Positions 36,801 to 48,345 of a DNA stretch of 64,000 nt are shown here, one piece after another. The notes below the pieces were generated by a model, which saw only the letters and a list, made by a program, of their open reading frames with translations, did not search any database and was not told the origin of the DNA. Made by a program: the position numbers and the translations under genes. The DNA is taken from NCBI GenBank assembly GCA_943735955.1, contig OX030958.1:1572493-1636492 (forward strand), read 5' to 3'. How positions within the stretch are numbered: position 1 is the stretch's first letter; each line of letters opens with the position of its first letter. The DNA is from Piscicola geometra. Taxonomy: Eukaryota; Annelida; Clitellata; Hirudinida; Piscicolidae.

Positions 36801-38611
36801 GGGGTGGTTGTGGTTGGTTGTGGTTGGTTGTGGTAGTTGTGGTTGGTTGGGGTGGTTGTGGTTGGTTGTGGTGGTTGTGGTTGGTTGTGGTGGTTGTGGT
36901 TGGTTGTAGTGGTTGGGGTTGGTTGTCGTGGTTGTGGTTGGTTGTGGTGGTTGTGGTTGGTTGTAGTGGTTGTGGTTGGTTGTCGTGGTTGTGGTTGGTT
37001 GTGGTGGTTGTGGTGGTTGTGGTTGGTTGTGGTGGTTGTGGTGGTTGGGGTGGTTGTGGTGGTTGTGGTTGGTTGAGGTTGTTGTTGTTGTGGTGGTTGT
37101 GGTTGGTTGTGGTGGTTGTGGTTGGTTGGGGTGGTTGTGGTGGTTGTGGTGGTTGGGGTGGTTGTGGTGGTTGTGGTTGGTTGAGGTTGTTGTTGTTGTG
37201 GTGGTTGTGGTTGGTTGTGGTGGTTGTGGTTGGTTGTGGTTGGTTGTGGTTGGTTGTGGTGGTTGTGGTTGGTTGTAGTGGTTGTGGTGGTTGTGGTTGG
37301 TTGTGGTGGTTGTGGTGGTTGTGGTTGGTTGTGGTGGTTGTGGTTGGTTGTGGTGGTTGAGGTTGGTTGAGGTTGTTGTTGTTGTGGTGGTTGTGGTTGG
37401 TTGTGGTGGTTGTGGTTGGTTGTGGTGGTTGTGGTGGTTGTGGTGGTTGTGGTTGGTTGTGGTGGTTGAGGTTGTTGTTGTTGTGGTGGTTGTAAGGGTG
37501 GTTTTTGTGGTGCTTATGGTAGTTGTTGTTGTGTTGGGTGTGGTGGGTATGGGGGTTGAGGGGCTGGTGGTGATGGCAAGACTTTAAAATAAAAAGCTTT
37601 GAGCTTCAAATCTTGAATAACCTGCCCCTGCCACCACCGAACTGCCACCGAAAGGTGTTTGACCTGCTCTTGAACGCTGACCTCATCAGCGTGCCTTCCT
37701 TCTTCACCAACTGCACTGGAGCCACTGACTACTACAACTACCTCAACACCAATGTACCTCACTGTTATTTCGTACCTTATATAAAAAATATATTCCTAGA
37801 ATAAATACATTGGGAAATTATACAATAAATAATTTGGGAAATTATACAATAAATAATTTGGGAAATTATACAATAAATAATTTGGGAAATTATACAATAA
37901 TTAATTTGGGAAATTATACAATAAATAATTTGGGAAATTATACAATAAATAATTTGGGAAATTATACAATAAATAATTTGGGAAATTATACAATAAATAA
38001 TTTGGGAAATTATACAATAAATAATTTGGGAAATTATACAATAAATAATTTGGGAAATTATACAATACATAATTTGGGAAATTATACAATAAATAATTTG
38101 GGAAATTATTCAATAAATAATTTGGGAAATTGTACAATAAATAAAATAATTAAATTATACCAAAATAAATCATTTGAGAAATTATACAAAAATAAATCAT
38201 TTGAGAAAGTATACAATAAATAAATTATCAAGTTATACAATCAATAAATAATTAAATTATACCAAAATAAATCTTAAATTAATTATAATAATTTATAAAT
38301 TTGTTTTTAAAGAAATAAAATTTAACACATTTTCAGGAGCCAAAGAACTTTTCTTTCTACGGCACGTACTTGAACAAGGCTTCATCTCGCAGGGCGATCC
38401 ACGTGGGCTCACTGCCCTACAACGACGGCAAGAAGGTGGAAGAGCATCTGCTGACTGATCTCATGAAGTCTGCTGTCAGCTACCTCGAGCCGGTCATCGA
38501 CAAATACAAGGTTCGAGGGTGCATACATACATACATACATACATACATACATACATACATACATACATACATACATACATACATACATACATACATACAT
38601 ACATACATACA

Positions 38612-38643
<32 letters not shown>

Positions 38644-39439
38644 TACACACACAAACACACACACACAGGTTCTACTCTACAGCGGCCAGCTGGACATAAT
38701 AGTAGCTCTGCCTCTGACGGAGGTGATGGTGGATGGACTAGATTGGAAGGGAAAGAAGGAGTGGAAGGATGTCAAGAGGGGCGTCTGGAGGGTGCCTGGA
38801 GAGGGCAAGGAGGTGGCTGGTTATGCCAAGCAGCTTGGTGACTTCTACTATGTGAGTTTGATGATGCTTGTGCGTCAGTCTGTCTGGCGTTGTCTTGATT
38901 GTGTCTTAACATTGCCACAACTCCAAGCCACTACATACACCATACACCAACCCATCTGGCCTCCCCCACACCTTCACTTTTCACTTAACCACCATTCCAC
39001 CACCATACCTCCGCCCCACCTTTACCCAACCTCTACTTCACCTCCACACAACCAATTCACTATACCTCAACCCCACCTCCATTCCACCTCCAACACACAC
39101 CTCCAACACACACCTCCAACACACACCTCCACCACATCTTCACCACACACCTCCAACACATCTCCAACACACACCTCCAACACACACCTCCAACACACAT
39201 CTCCAACACACACCTCCACCACATCTCCAACACACACCTCCAACACACACCTCCAACACACACCTCCAACACACACCTCCACCACATCTCCAACACACAC
39301 CTCCAACACACACCTCCACCACATCTCCACACGCCACCAGGTGACCATCCGCTCAGCTGGCCACATCGCTCCCTATGACCAGCCAGCCAGGTGCTTCGAC
39401 ATGATCGATCGCTTCATCCAAGGGAAGTCTTTCTTCTGA
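33834..39439 (+). CDS. CPVL: Serine carboxypeptidase, CPVL-type, 13 exons
   Basis: Peptidase family S10 enzyme removing C-terminal residues in the secretory/lysosomal route. Exons: 33834-33880, 34055-34167, 34327-34442, 34646-34760, 34855-34913, 35062-35141, 35475-35541, 35864-35980, 36305-36436, 37655-37753, 38337-38510, 38669-38851 and 39341-39439. They total 1401 nt (466 residues plus TGA) with every phase consistent; human CPVL has 476. Exon 1 encodes a signal peptide, [16 protein letters not shown]. Landmarks are [118 protein letters not shown] and [20 protein letters not shown]. The triad is Ser200 (split GE/SYAG by an intron), Asp382 and His442, all present, so it is predicted active. 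One difference: SAGH where vertebrates have GGGH. A possible polyadenylation signal AATAAA is at 39978. Confidence 0.95.
34921..35059. repeat. (TCA)n microsatellite forming CPVL intron 5
   Basis: catcatcatcacca-type repeat running from just after the donor at 34914 to the acceptor CACCAG at 35061, so the 148-nt intron is almost wholly simple sequence. Confidence 0.9.
36437..37500. repeat. (TTGTGGTTGG)n G/T-rich minisatellite in CPVL intron 9
   Basis: About 1.1 kb of ttgtggttgg / ttgtggtgg variants starting at the donor of exon 9 and dominating intron 9 (36437-37654). The plus (transcribed RNA) strand is almost C-free and A-poor. All three frames stay open for long stretches ([15 protein letters not shown]); these are not proteins. 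Confidence 0.95.
37804..38140. repeat. 24-bp minisatellite in CPVL intron 10
   Basis: About 14 copies of a 24-mer (ttgggaaattatacaataaataa plus t), near-identical with single substitutions, then three diverged half-copies to about 38280. The period is a multiple of three, so both strands show long repeat-peptide frames (NLGNYTIN). No spacer variation, so not CRISPR-like. Confidence 0.95.
38521..38667. repeat. (CATA)n then (CA)n microsatellite forming CPVL intron 11
   Basis: CATA repeat (38521-38610) passing into CA repeat (38611-38667) that supplies the acceptor ACACACAG at 38668. The 158-nt intron is essentially one compound microsatellite. Confidence 0.95.
39085..39330. repeat. (CCAACACACACCT)n minisatellite in CPVL intron 12
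   Basis: Tandem 12-13-bp units ccaacacacacct with a higher-order variant containing ccaccacatctcc, ending at the acceptor CGCCACCAG at 39340. The intron upstream (38852-39084) is also C/A-rich. Confidence 0.9.
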
Positions 39440-41199
39440 GACCTTTCAAGACGATTCCTTCTTTGGTTCTCACCATGAACTTAAACCTTTAAAGTTGAAA
39501 AACAATTTGGAATTATGTGTGATTAATATATTTTTATTTTGATAATTTTTGAGACATCTATAAAATTGATTGTTTTGTATGAAAAATCGTTTTAGTATCG
39601 TGTTGTTCCTACATTCTTTGAACTGATGTATGAAACGGGTGATAAAAATTAAATATTCAACAAGACTTTTTAAATTTAGATCCCTCAATTATGTTGTTAG
39701 TTGGGGCTCCCATGCTCGTGTACACCACTTTTTCTATTAGTCATATTAATTGTTCCTATTTGATTTTTCCAAAATCTATAAAATTGAATTTTTATACCTT
39801 CCTATTGAATCATCTCATTTGGACTTTTGACTTAAAATCCAAATTGAAAAAATCACATTACGGACCATCTACAATCATTCCTCTTGTAAATGATCTCCGA
39901 ATCACTCGTTCTTTCGAGGAAACTCAGTAAGTCTCTAGTTACTAGAGTCTAGTTACTTGTCGTCGAAATTCTATCCAAATAAAAAGTACTTTCTTCTGCA
40001 ACACGACGAGATTTTTGGTCGTGGACGTAAACTTTTGGCATGTTCCTCATTTGAGAACGAACGGCAATGGAACATTATGCCGCTTTGTATTTCCACTCCA
40101 CTAACAAATGCCTCTCCAGATCTATTGGAAATAAACCGCTTTTTTAAAATCTCAAAATGATTCTTCTGAAGGCATCTTGAGAAAACCTTCAGCGAATTTG
40201 ATGATGTTTTTAGAGCATATCTTTTTATAGGCGTGTTATGCCATCATATTTCGTGCTTATTCCTTCACATCGGCCTTTAATGCCTTTTATGACACTTGTT
40301 CTTCAACTAAGTATAAGTAGTTAAGTGTTTGCAGAGGCAATGCACTGTAGGCCTATAAAATAAGTTAAGAGTTTCGCCAAAAACAAAGATTATGAAGAAA
40401 CTTATATCAAAATAACACTTATTTAAATGAGATATTTTGAGTATTCTCTTTAAAACCTTGTGATGCCAAATTGTTGTTTTTTTTACTTAATCATCCCTAA
40501 CGATTATTTTATAAACAAATTTTTTAAATTAACTCTGAAACCCCCTTGACAGAATACTCTTAGTTATTTGAAAAGGAATCTCGAACATAGTAATTGGCCT
40601 GAAAATAAACCTTAGAAAATAATCGTACCAACAATTTTCCAGAGAACTAAAGTTTCGAGTGATATTCAATAGAAATTAATATTCTAAATACAAAGTTTTA
40701 CTTAATTAAGAGTAATGATCACATGAATCCACGAAGAAACATAATCCACAAACCAAAACGTCTAACAAATTAGAGGAATCCGCGTCATTCAAAAAAATAT
40801 TTTTACGTGGTTAAAAATAAAAGATTTTCCAATTTTTTCACGGAAATATTAATAAATCTAAATTGAACGTTATCTTTCATCTGTTTAGAATTAATTTTTT
40901 AAATAAAAGTAAGGTAAACTGTGTATTAAATCAAATAAATATTTGGATATTAGAAATTTATTGGAGACTAGCGCAGTTTTGATGTATGGTTCAGCCGATT
41001 TATTAGATTTAACATAAAATATAGCCATTATATTATATGCATAAAGAAATAACTTATTCAATCAATATTTTGATGACAATTTAAAATTTATATTTAAGTA
41101 ATATATATTATTCAATTGGCAATTAAAATTTATACGAAAATAAATAAACTTGAATTATTATAAATAAAATGTAAAAACATATTTTAAATGATTTTGAAA
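39440..41199. other. Intergenic, nothing recognised
   Basis: AT-rich downstream flank of CPVL. Short open frames only, with no similarity recognised, no repeats of note and no splice-flanked islands. Confidence 0.5.
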
Positions 41200-43004
41200 T
41201 TAAGCATGTGAAATGTCACGATTTCTTCCTCGACGGGGACACTCTTGAGACAAGACCAATGCCTCCATCGACAACCTGCTCAACGAAACTCAAACGATAC
41301 AAAACAAAATCTACTTTTTAACTTAATCTTCATCCTTGATGCAGATGTCTTCTCCGAAACCAGGTACAACATTCACTTGCTACCGGTTCGTGGAGGAGAG
41401 CATGCAAGTTTAAGCCGACATTTGTCAATTAAGATTACAAATCTTCAGTTTCCTTCAACTATTTATCATTGGCTTTTACTTTATCTTTACAGTGAATATT
41501 TTACAGTTTATTTTTACAGGCTCCTTACAAGTTAGCGATTTTTGTATTAACAAATTGTTGTGTACAAGCGGATGCCGGCATGGATGATTTCAAAGGGTTG
41601 TGGGGGCTTAAATGCAATTCAACCCCCTTTCCAGAATGCCGTGAGCGTAATAATAAAAAGAAGGAATGATGATGATAAGGATGACGGCGTTGATGATGAT
41701 GATGATGATGATGGTGATGTGGGATGTATCGACAATCTTCTGGCTCCTGCTGTGGTATTTTTATTTAAATTATACAGAATTAAAAATTATTTTAAAAAAA
41801 ATATTTAAAAAATATTTAGAGAAAAATGAACAGTTCTGATTTTGTTGCAAAAGATTTTGAGACAATTCATCTAATACATACTTTAAACTAAGTATTCGGG
41901 TAAATAAAAATCCAGTCCATTAATTTTACTGCATTCTCGATCGCTGGAGCACATATTCGTTCCAATAGTGATACACATGCCAAATCACTTGCAATGCCCA
42001 TTCCACAATTTCCAATAAAAAAACCACTTAAAATATTTGTTTTCATTAAATTGAATAAAAAAATATATTCGTTAGTTAAAAAAACTGTTAATTTTCCAAA
42101 ATGAAGCAAACCTGAAGGGGGCATTTTTTTCCAAGTTTGTGAGCCGGTGGACTGGTTGAAGTGTTTCTTTTGGTGTAAGGGCTGGTCGGTGAGAAGGTGG
42201 TTGCGTGGTGAAGGTCTGCTAGAAGCGCTCTTTTGGCCGTTTCTGAATGAAGCTGCAGGGTAGATAGAACAACTTGTAGTGCACATATTTATAAACTATT
42301 TGCGAAAATTAAATTTTCTAAAAAATTCCTTTTTGATAGTTTTTGATAAATAGATTCAATATTTATGGGCACCCTTCATCCTGTATATCTGTCAAAGCGC
42401 CTTATCATTTCAAGATTTTCATAAATATAAACAGTTGTTGGTGATTTAAGAATCCATTAGAGGGTTTTAGGACTGAAATTTCACAGATTCAATTCAGGCT
42501 TTTCGAATAAAAGTCGTTAACTTTTTAAACAGCAATAATTTTTTTTATAAAATCATATTTTCTTACTGGTATACGTCATAATCACTAACACATTTATAAT
42601 TATAATATTTGGAATAATAATTATTCGAATAATATTTACAATATAAATATTTTTACGAATTTCATTTTCATTGTAATATTTTTCAAATCTTTTGATGAAT
42701 TTAAAACAAATAATATTGAAATGAAATGAAAAGATTATGCAGAAACCTCGTTCGGAGTGGGTGTTGTCGTTGGGTTGTTTGCCTTGTTGTGGGGTGTTGT
42801 CGGAATCGATTTTAAATTTACTTTGTTTGAGCTGTTCTTTTCTTGTTTGAAGCTTTGGCTTTTCCATTGTAATTGAAGGAGTTCTATGCGACGGATGTTT
42901 CGATTCTTGGCTTTGGAGTTGTTTTTGTTGTAGTTGATGTCGGCTTTGTTGCTGTTGTTGTTGCTGGCTCTCGTTTTGATTGAATGTTTCTCCAATGGTG
43001 TAAT
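41200..43004 (-). CDS. Unrecognised Q/N-rich gene, three candidate 3' exons
   Basis: I do not recognise the product. Exon 42747-43004 (acceptor GATCAG, donor GTTTCT) encodes a Gln-rich stretch (NESQQQQQQQSRHQLQQKQL) and polar sequence. Exon 42112-42252 (acceptor CCCTGCAG, donor GTTTGC) encodes FRNGQKSASSRPSPRNHLL and HFNQSTGSQTWKKMPPS. Both keep phase 1 in and out, so they join in frame. A possible terminal exon 41200-41288 (weak acceptor TTTGAG, same phase) reads SLSRLSMEALVLSQE and ends with TAA. These islands are less AT-rich than their surroundings, like true exons here. Upstream exons were not found. It could be the variable tail of a longer gene on this strand, conceivably the ephrin at 61585-62181, whose last visible phase also fits, but the intron would be over 18 kb and ephrin-fold residues would be missing. 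Confidence 0.4.
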
Positions 43005-43081
43005 CTGATCGAATATTGAACGTCTTTTTATATTTCTAATTTAAATTTTTTTTGACATTTTTTATGTTATTTCATTTTCAT

Positions 43082-43151
43082 CTCCTAGAAATCAAGCCCA
43101 AGACGTTCGAAGTAACGAGCCGGCGTCTTAACCATTACGCCATCGCCGTTC
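43082..43151 (-). mobile_element. tRNA-like sequence / SINE head
   Basis: The minus strand reads GGCGATGGCGTAATGGTTAA (A-box-like TGGCGTAATGG), then CGCCGGCTCGTTACTTCGAA, then a decayed B box GGGCTTGATTTC. It looks like the tRNA-related head of a SINE. Stems are not complete enough for a functional tRNA. Confidence 0.5.
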
Positions 43152-43956
43152 ACAACCCTCATTAAAAGCGAAATATTGTTTTTAAAATACAGAATAATCA
43201 TAGAATAAATCATTTTCACGCTAATCAAGAAACGGCTCACTGATGCTAAAATATTTAAAGTATGTTAATTGAGACTTGCAGTCGTTACGAACAGCCTTTT
43301 GCATATCTCCAAAACACTATTGTCAAGCCTATGCTTCTTCAAAAATAGAGCACTAAATTGTTAGAATTATTTTTTGAAAAGTTACAAATAAAGCTGATGT
43401 AAAATTTTCGTATTTTATAAAATTAATTTAATTTGATCTATTTTCCAAAATAATCAAACAAAAGAGAAAATAATATTATATTTCCAATTATTTAGATTTC
43501 AAAACACTATATTGTATTACATTAAAATCGAAGTATATTCAAAGCATGATATGACTTTTTTTACAATTTAAAATAAGATTCATGTTAAAGATTGTTTCAA
43601 TCTTTTAAAAAATATTTGAAAAAGTATTCACTTTTGTAAAAACTTTATGAAAATTCAAGAGTAATTCAATTTAAATATTGATTGCTTCATTATTCATTGA
43701 ATTGTGAATTGAATTCTCAATAATATTTCTTTCCCGTATTTTTTTTTTCAAAAGTTTTACAAAAATACTTGGAGGATTTTTTGCTGGTCAATAATACTTT
43801 TTGTTTTCTTTTTATCCACTTGAAAATCATTTCCATATGAAGCAATATCGAGCTTTTTCATAGTTTTACTCACTTTTTATTTAATTATTTTTTAAAATTT
43901 ATTTTTTAAATTACTTCTAATAATTTTTCAAAATATTCATTTATAATAATTTGCAG

Positions 43957-45220
43957 TCTAATGCGTCGTGTTCACATGCAAGGCCGCCTTCACACAAGAA
44001 TAATGAATCATAGAATATTATATGGGGTAAGGATGGTCTCTCAAAATATATGCACTTTTTTGCTTACAATAGATCTTTCTTTTTATAATCATTATAAATT
44101 CCAACCATTAATAACAAGTCGCATCTTGAAGCCTTGAAGATTTGCGAACACCTGTACACACGTCCGCAGCCAGATACATCTAGCCTCACACACCTTTACA
44201 TACAAAAACTTACACGCACATTCACATTTGTACATACAAACATATAAACTTACACACACACAAACACCAACAGAAATACAAACCCTCACCTCCATACAGA
44301 CTCAATAAACACACACAAACAAACAGCAAGACTAATACACATACTGTCTCACGTGACAGACACGTCATGTTGCAACACAATCCTCAATTAGGTATTTCCA
44401 CATTCATTTCTCACACTGTTTTTCTCTAAATGTATTGAAACTTATGGTAATATATTTTTTAATGATTTATTAGAGTAACACAGGTTATTGACCAATATAT
44501 TCTTATCAAGACGTGTTTATTTCTTTAAATATATTCTAATTAAATTCCGAAAACAAAAAGTTTTAAATTTTGACTTTTTCTATTTCTTAGCTTTTAAAGT
44601 TGACTTTTTTCAATTTCCAACTAAGAATTACAAATTAAATTCCAAGACGAAGTTCCAGTGCAGCACGGTCATCGGTGAGACATCGCTCATTTAACTATTC
44701 ATTCTCTTTTCTTCCCTTCAAATAGTTTCGATGTTTATCATGAATTGTGCTTCATAAGTTCATTTTCTGAATAATCAACGATATTTCTGTGCTCCAGTTT
44801 ATAAATACATAAACATTAATTTGTTCATATGAAATTTCGATTAATTAAAAAATAAGACTTTTGATTCTTTATTATATAGAAGGTTTTGAAAAAAGTTGGT
44901 TAAAAAAATTATTCAAAAAGTACTTATAGTTAAAAAGAATGGACAAAATACATTTGTGTGTATTAAACTATTATTTCCAATGTCGCAAAATAACCCTTCA
45001 AGCTTAAAATCAATACTTTTAACCTAAACTTCAAAATGATATTTTCCCAAAAGATCGACAATGAAATTCTCTCGTATGTACGTGTCCCCAAGCTAGATGT
45101 TCCACGCGCACAGAGGCATTACAGAGAGCATGTGAGGCGACTAATCCTGCTTGAGCCTTCACCCGTGACCTGGATTGCCTACTGCTCTTGTTGTGCTTGT
45201 AGTTAGTGGTGCTGGTAGTT
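43957..45220 (+). CDS. Unrecognised plus-strand gene, candidate exons
   Basis: Not recognised. Candidate exon 43957-44026 (acceptor TTTGCAG, strong donor GTAAGG) reads LMRRVHMQGRLHTRIMNHRI. A short candidate at 44648-44675 (acceptor CCAAG, donor GTGAGA) continues in phase as TKFQCSTVI. An island at about 45050-45220 is open as VRVPKLDVPRAQRHYREH up to a GTGAGG donor, but its phase does not join simply to the preceding exon. The islands stand out from the AT-rich background. Strand and even reality are uncertain; a minus-strand gene is proposed nearby. Confidence 0.25.
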
Positions 45221-45370
45221 TTGTTGATTTTGTTGCTAGAGGAGTGGGTGTGAGATTTATTAATATTTTTTCAGTCTTTTTAATAGTGGTTTTGCTGTTG
45301 TTCTGTTAGTCACATTGTTGTTATAACCATGCATTTCTAGTTTCTTCGTATTTCTAAGCAACAATTTGAA

Positions 45371-45462
45371 AATAAATGCTTCAAGGAAATATGAATATTT
45401 TCTATTCTTCCTAATAAATAAATGCTTCAAGGAAATATGAATATTTTCTATTCTTCCTAATA
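45371..45462. repeat. 46-bp tandem duplication
   Basis: Two essentially identical 46-bp copies (aataaatgcttcaaggaaat ... cttcct) side by side, a recent local duplication with no obvious function. Confidence 0.85.
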
Positions 45463-47146
45463 AATAATTTTTAAATAAACTCAAAAAACGATTGTTCGAT
45501 TTTTTTCTTTGACGAATAAAACTTTATCCATATTTCAAACATGATAAATTGCTATAAATTTTTTTCACGTGAAAGTATATAAGCTTTCATTTGTTTGTAA
45601 TTAATGAAAAAATATTGTTTGATGTTTATAAAAATTTATTAAACTGAAATGCACTGTGGCGTAATCAATCAAATTGTAAAATGCAATGTAGCCATAAAAA
45701 CCATAGCGGGAATTAATATTTTTGTAGTAAGGCAATCGTTTACAATTACAAAGATATTAATTAGTTATATATTTTAATAATTTTAGATCATTTTCTATTT
45801 TTATATTCTCTTTATAAGTTTAAGCAAAAAGAATTTTAACAATTTCATTTTCTTTTAAAATAATGAGTTTTTTTATAACTATTTTAAAATTAACAAAAAA
45901 ATGATTTGTAAACTATTTTTCTTAAATATAAAAACAAACATTGAAAAACTTAAACAAAACTATTTCCATAACAATGAAGCTGAGCATATAATGATGTGAT
46001 GACAAATTCAAATGAGGATTAGCAACGTGCCACACATCTGCTCTTGAATTGTTCGGGATGGAAGAATTCCAAAAAAACATAAAAAGAATTTAAAATATTC
46101 AGAAAAGTATAGTTGCAAAACTTTGTATACATGAAAATTATTCTCAAATAAATCATTTAGATTGTAAGACCCTGGTCTATAACCTACTCGTTTAGATTGT
46201 AAAAAAACATTAAACAAGAGTTTTCACTGAGAAGTTAAAAAAAATTTTCTTTTTGCACCAATAAATTAAATAATTAATTTTTATTATAAAAAATCTTTAG
46301 TTTCTTTAAAATTTTTGTTTATGCTTCAAAAGGCACTAAGCAAAAAGTTTTTATTTTGCTTTGGTAAAATATCTTTATAAAATAACAAGTGTTATAAAAG
46401 TTATAAAATATTTATTGATGGATTGTTAAACAAATAAAATAATTTTGAAAGTTTTTCTGGCTCTAAAGTTTAATGGGGGGGGGGGTAGCAAATATGAAAT
46501 CAGTGCTTTTAAATGCAGGTAACTTGGAAGCTCCAAGCAAAAGGTTAAAAGCAAAAACGAGGATGGTGCCATGAAGGTATTTCTTTTGAAGAAAAGATGG
46601 AATATTTTGCAGGATTTCAAGCTACTCCATCAGATAATATAAATAATAAACACTCGTGAAATATGAAAAAACGCATATATTATGACTTGAAAAAGCTTTT
46701 GATTCACCGAAGCGAGCTTTATTTTGGTTAAAAAAAATCTAAATCTAGAAAAAAAGTCATTTTTTTAATTTCAAAAACAAAATAATAAAATAATCATTAC
46801 TTTGAAATGAAAATAAAGCCAATTAAATTAGTTTATATTATTTTATTTGACTATTGATATATCAGCAATACTTCCACCAAAATGGGCCGATGACTTTTCA
46901 AATTTTTAAACATCAAAAGACACTTAAGAGCTTTTAAAGTTTTTAAAATCACGGACAACAAATCCGCTGAAAAGGCCCTTGATCTGTTCAAGCATAGTGT
47001 TGATGGAGATTTTTCAGTAACAGTTCCAAAAGTAAAAGTTTTTCCTTGAAACCAGCCACAATGGATCAAATGGTTCGGAATGCAGAAGAACTTCCACTAA
47101 GGCAGTCGAAGAATTCAAAAAACAACCTACTAAGAATGATCAAAGT
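45463..47146. other. Non-coding AT-rich sequence
   Basis: No gene recognised. It contains an eleven-base G run near 46475-46486. A degenerate plus-strand stretch at 46850-47145 (PPKWADDF; AVEEFKKQPTKNDQ-like pieces) may be the decayed end of a DNA-transposon ORF belonging to the repeat that follows. Confidence 0.35.
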
Positions 47147-47340
47147 ACTAAATGCAGATTCTTTAAAAAATAGAAAATAACCATTTTTTCTGAATAATTT
47201 ATTAAAATTTTATAATTGTAATAATTTATTTCAATTTTATAAATGAAATTAATATTCACAAAATTGTATGTTGGGAAATGTCTCCATATGACGTTGTTGT
47301 GACAACAATAAATTTCAAATTGTTTATCTTTTTATCTTAA
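47147..47340 (+). repeat. Dispersed repeat, copy A
   Basis: Shares ordered blocks with 61222-61392: aaatgcagattctttaaaa, an ATTTTAT-rich middle, tgaaattaat, gaaatgtc, acgttgt, caataaa, ttcaaatt and a tttttatctta end. The two copies are diverged and probably the 3' ends of one transposon family. Confidence 0.55.
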
Positions 47341-47347
47341 TCTAATT

Positions 47348-47410
47348 GTATACTTTTGAAAAGTTATATATATGTATAATATACATATATATAACTTTTC
47401 AAAAGTATAC
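47348..47410. repeat. 63-bp perfect palindrome
   Basis: A 31-base arm (GTATACTTTTGAAAAGTTAT...) is followed by one central base and its exact reverse complement ending AACTTTTCAAAAGTATAC. No mismatch in 31 pairs. It begins 7 bases after dispersed-repeat copy A. Could be a tiny foldback element or a cruciform-prone sequence. Confidence 0.9.
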
Positions 47411-48058
47411 ATTGAATATTCATTATAGAATTAACTTTGGTGAACATTTAATTGTTATGCGAAAAAAGTTTTTTCTATTTACAAAATTAAGGAGTTTGCT
47501 GACCAGGGCCTTAAAAATATATAAATGAAAATTTATATTGTATGCATTTATTTTTAAAATCATTAAAATTTTGTAAAGAATAAAGTTTTACTTTTAAAAT
47601 GCTGAATTTTAACACCAATTTAAAATTATATATTTTTTTCTCCAAAAAGAGTGTTCCAACTTTTTAAAGGCCTTTTTACAAATTAACTATTTAATTTAAA
47701 CAATAAATAAAACTATGATGATAATTTTTAGCTTTTTAAAGAAAAAGATATGCCAAGTCAAGTAGTGTTTTTTGAATAGGCTCTCTTTAGTAACTGAAAT
47801 TACATACATCTTGCTACAGAAAAAAGAACACTCAATTAGAAAAAAACATATAAAAAAACTTCTAAGGATCAGGTAAAACAGACAATTTCGTTTAAAAAAC
47901 CTTAAAAACCAAAAAACTAAAAAATCGACAAACAAGTGAGAACGAATGGATACAGAGTGAGTGCGGAGAGTCTTTCCACTGAAAGCTATAATCAGCGCTG
48001 CACTGTATACCACAATCAGACCCGGTCTCCGTCGCATGTAATTGAAGCACAAGATCGA

Positions 48059-48345
48059 TGGGTAGTAGATGGGTGTGTGGGTGGATGGGTGTGTGGGTGG
48101 ATGGGTGTGTGGGTGGATAGGGTGTGTGGGTAGATGGGTGTGTGGGTAGATGGGTGTGTGGGTGGATGGGTGTGTGGGTGGATAGGGGGATAGGTGTGTG
48201 GGTAGATGGGTGTGTGGTTGGATGGGTGTGTGGGTGGATAGGGGGATAGGTGTGTGGGTAGATGGGTGTGTGGGTGGATGGGTGTGTGGGTGGATAGGGG
48301 GATAGGTGTGTGGGTGGATGGGTGTGTGAGGTAAATGAGTGTGTA
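48059..48345. repeat. (GGGTGTGTGGGTGGAT)n G-rich minisatellite
   Basis: Units of about 16 bp (gggtgtgtgggtggat/agat) with a longer repeat containing ggataggggg that recurs three times. G-rich on plus, C/A-rich on minus. A minus-strand THPSTHTPI-like frame over it is repeat translation. Confidence 0.9.

Noticed and set aside
36305..37587. 351-codon and overlapping frames of [11 protein letters not shown] repeats
   Set aside because: The first 44 codons are real CPVL exon 9; after its GTGAGT donor the frame only reads the TTGTGG minisatellite.
37804..38140. Possible CRISPR-like array
   Set aside because: Units are directly tandem with no unique spacers, and the context is a eukaryotic intron.
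38519..39439. 306-codon frame spanning CATA repeat, coding sequence and CA-rich repeat
   Set aside because: It reads through two introns. CPVL exons 12 and 13 lie inside it with clear splice sites and family similarity; the rest is repeat.
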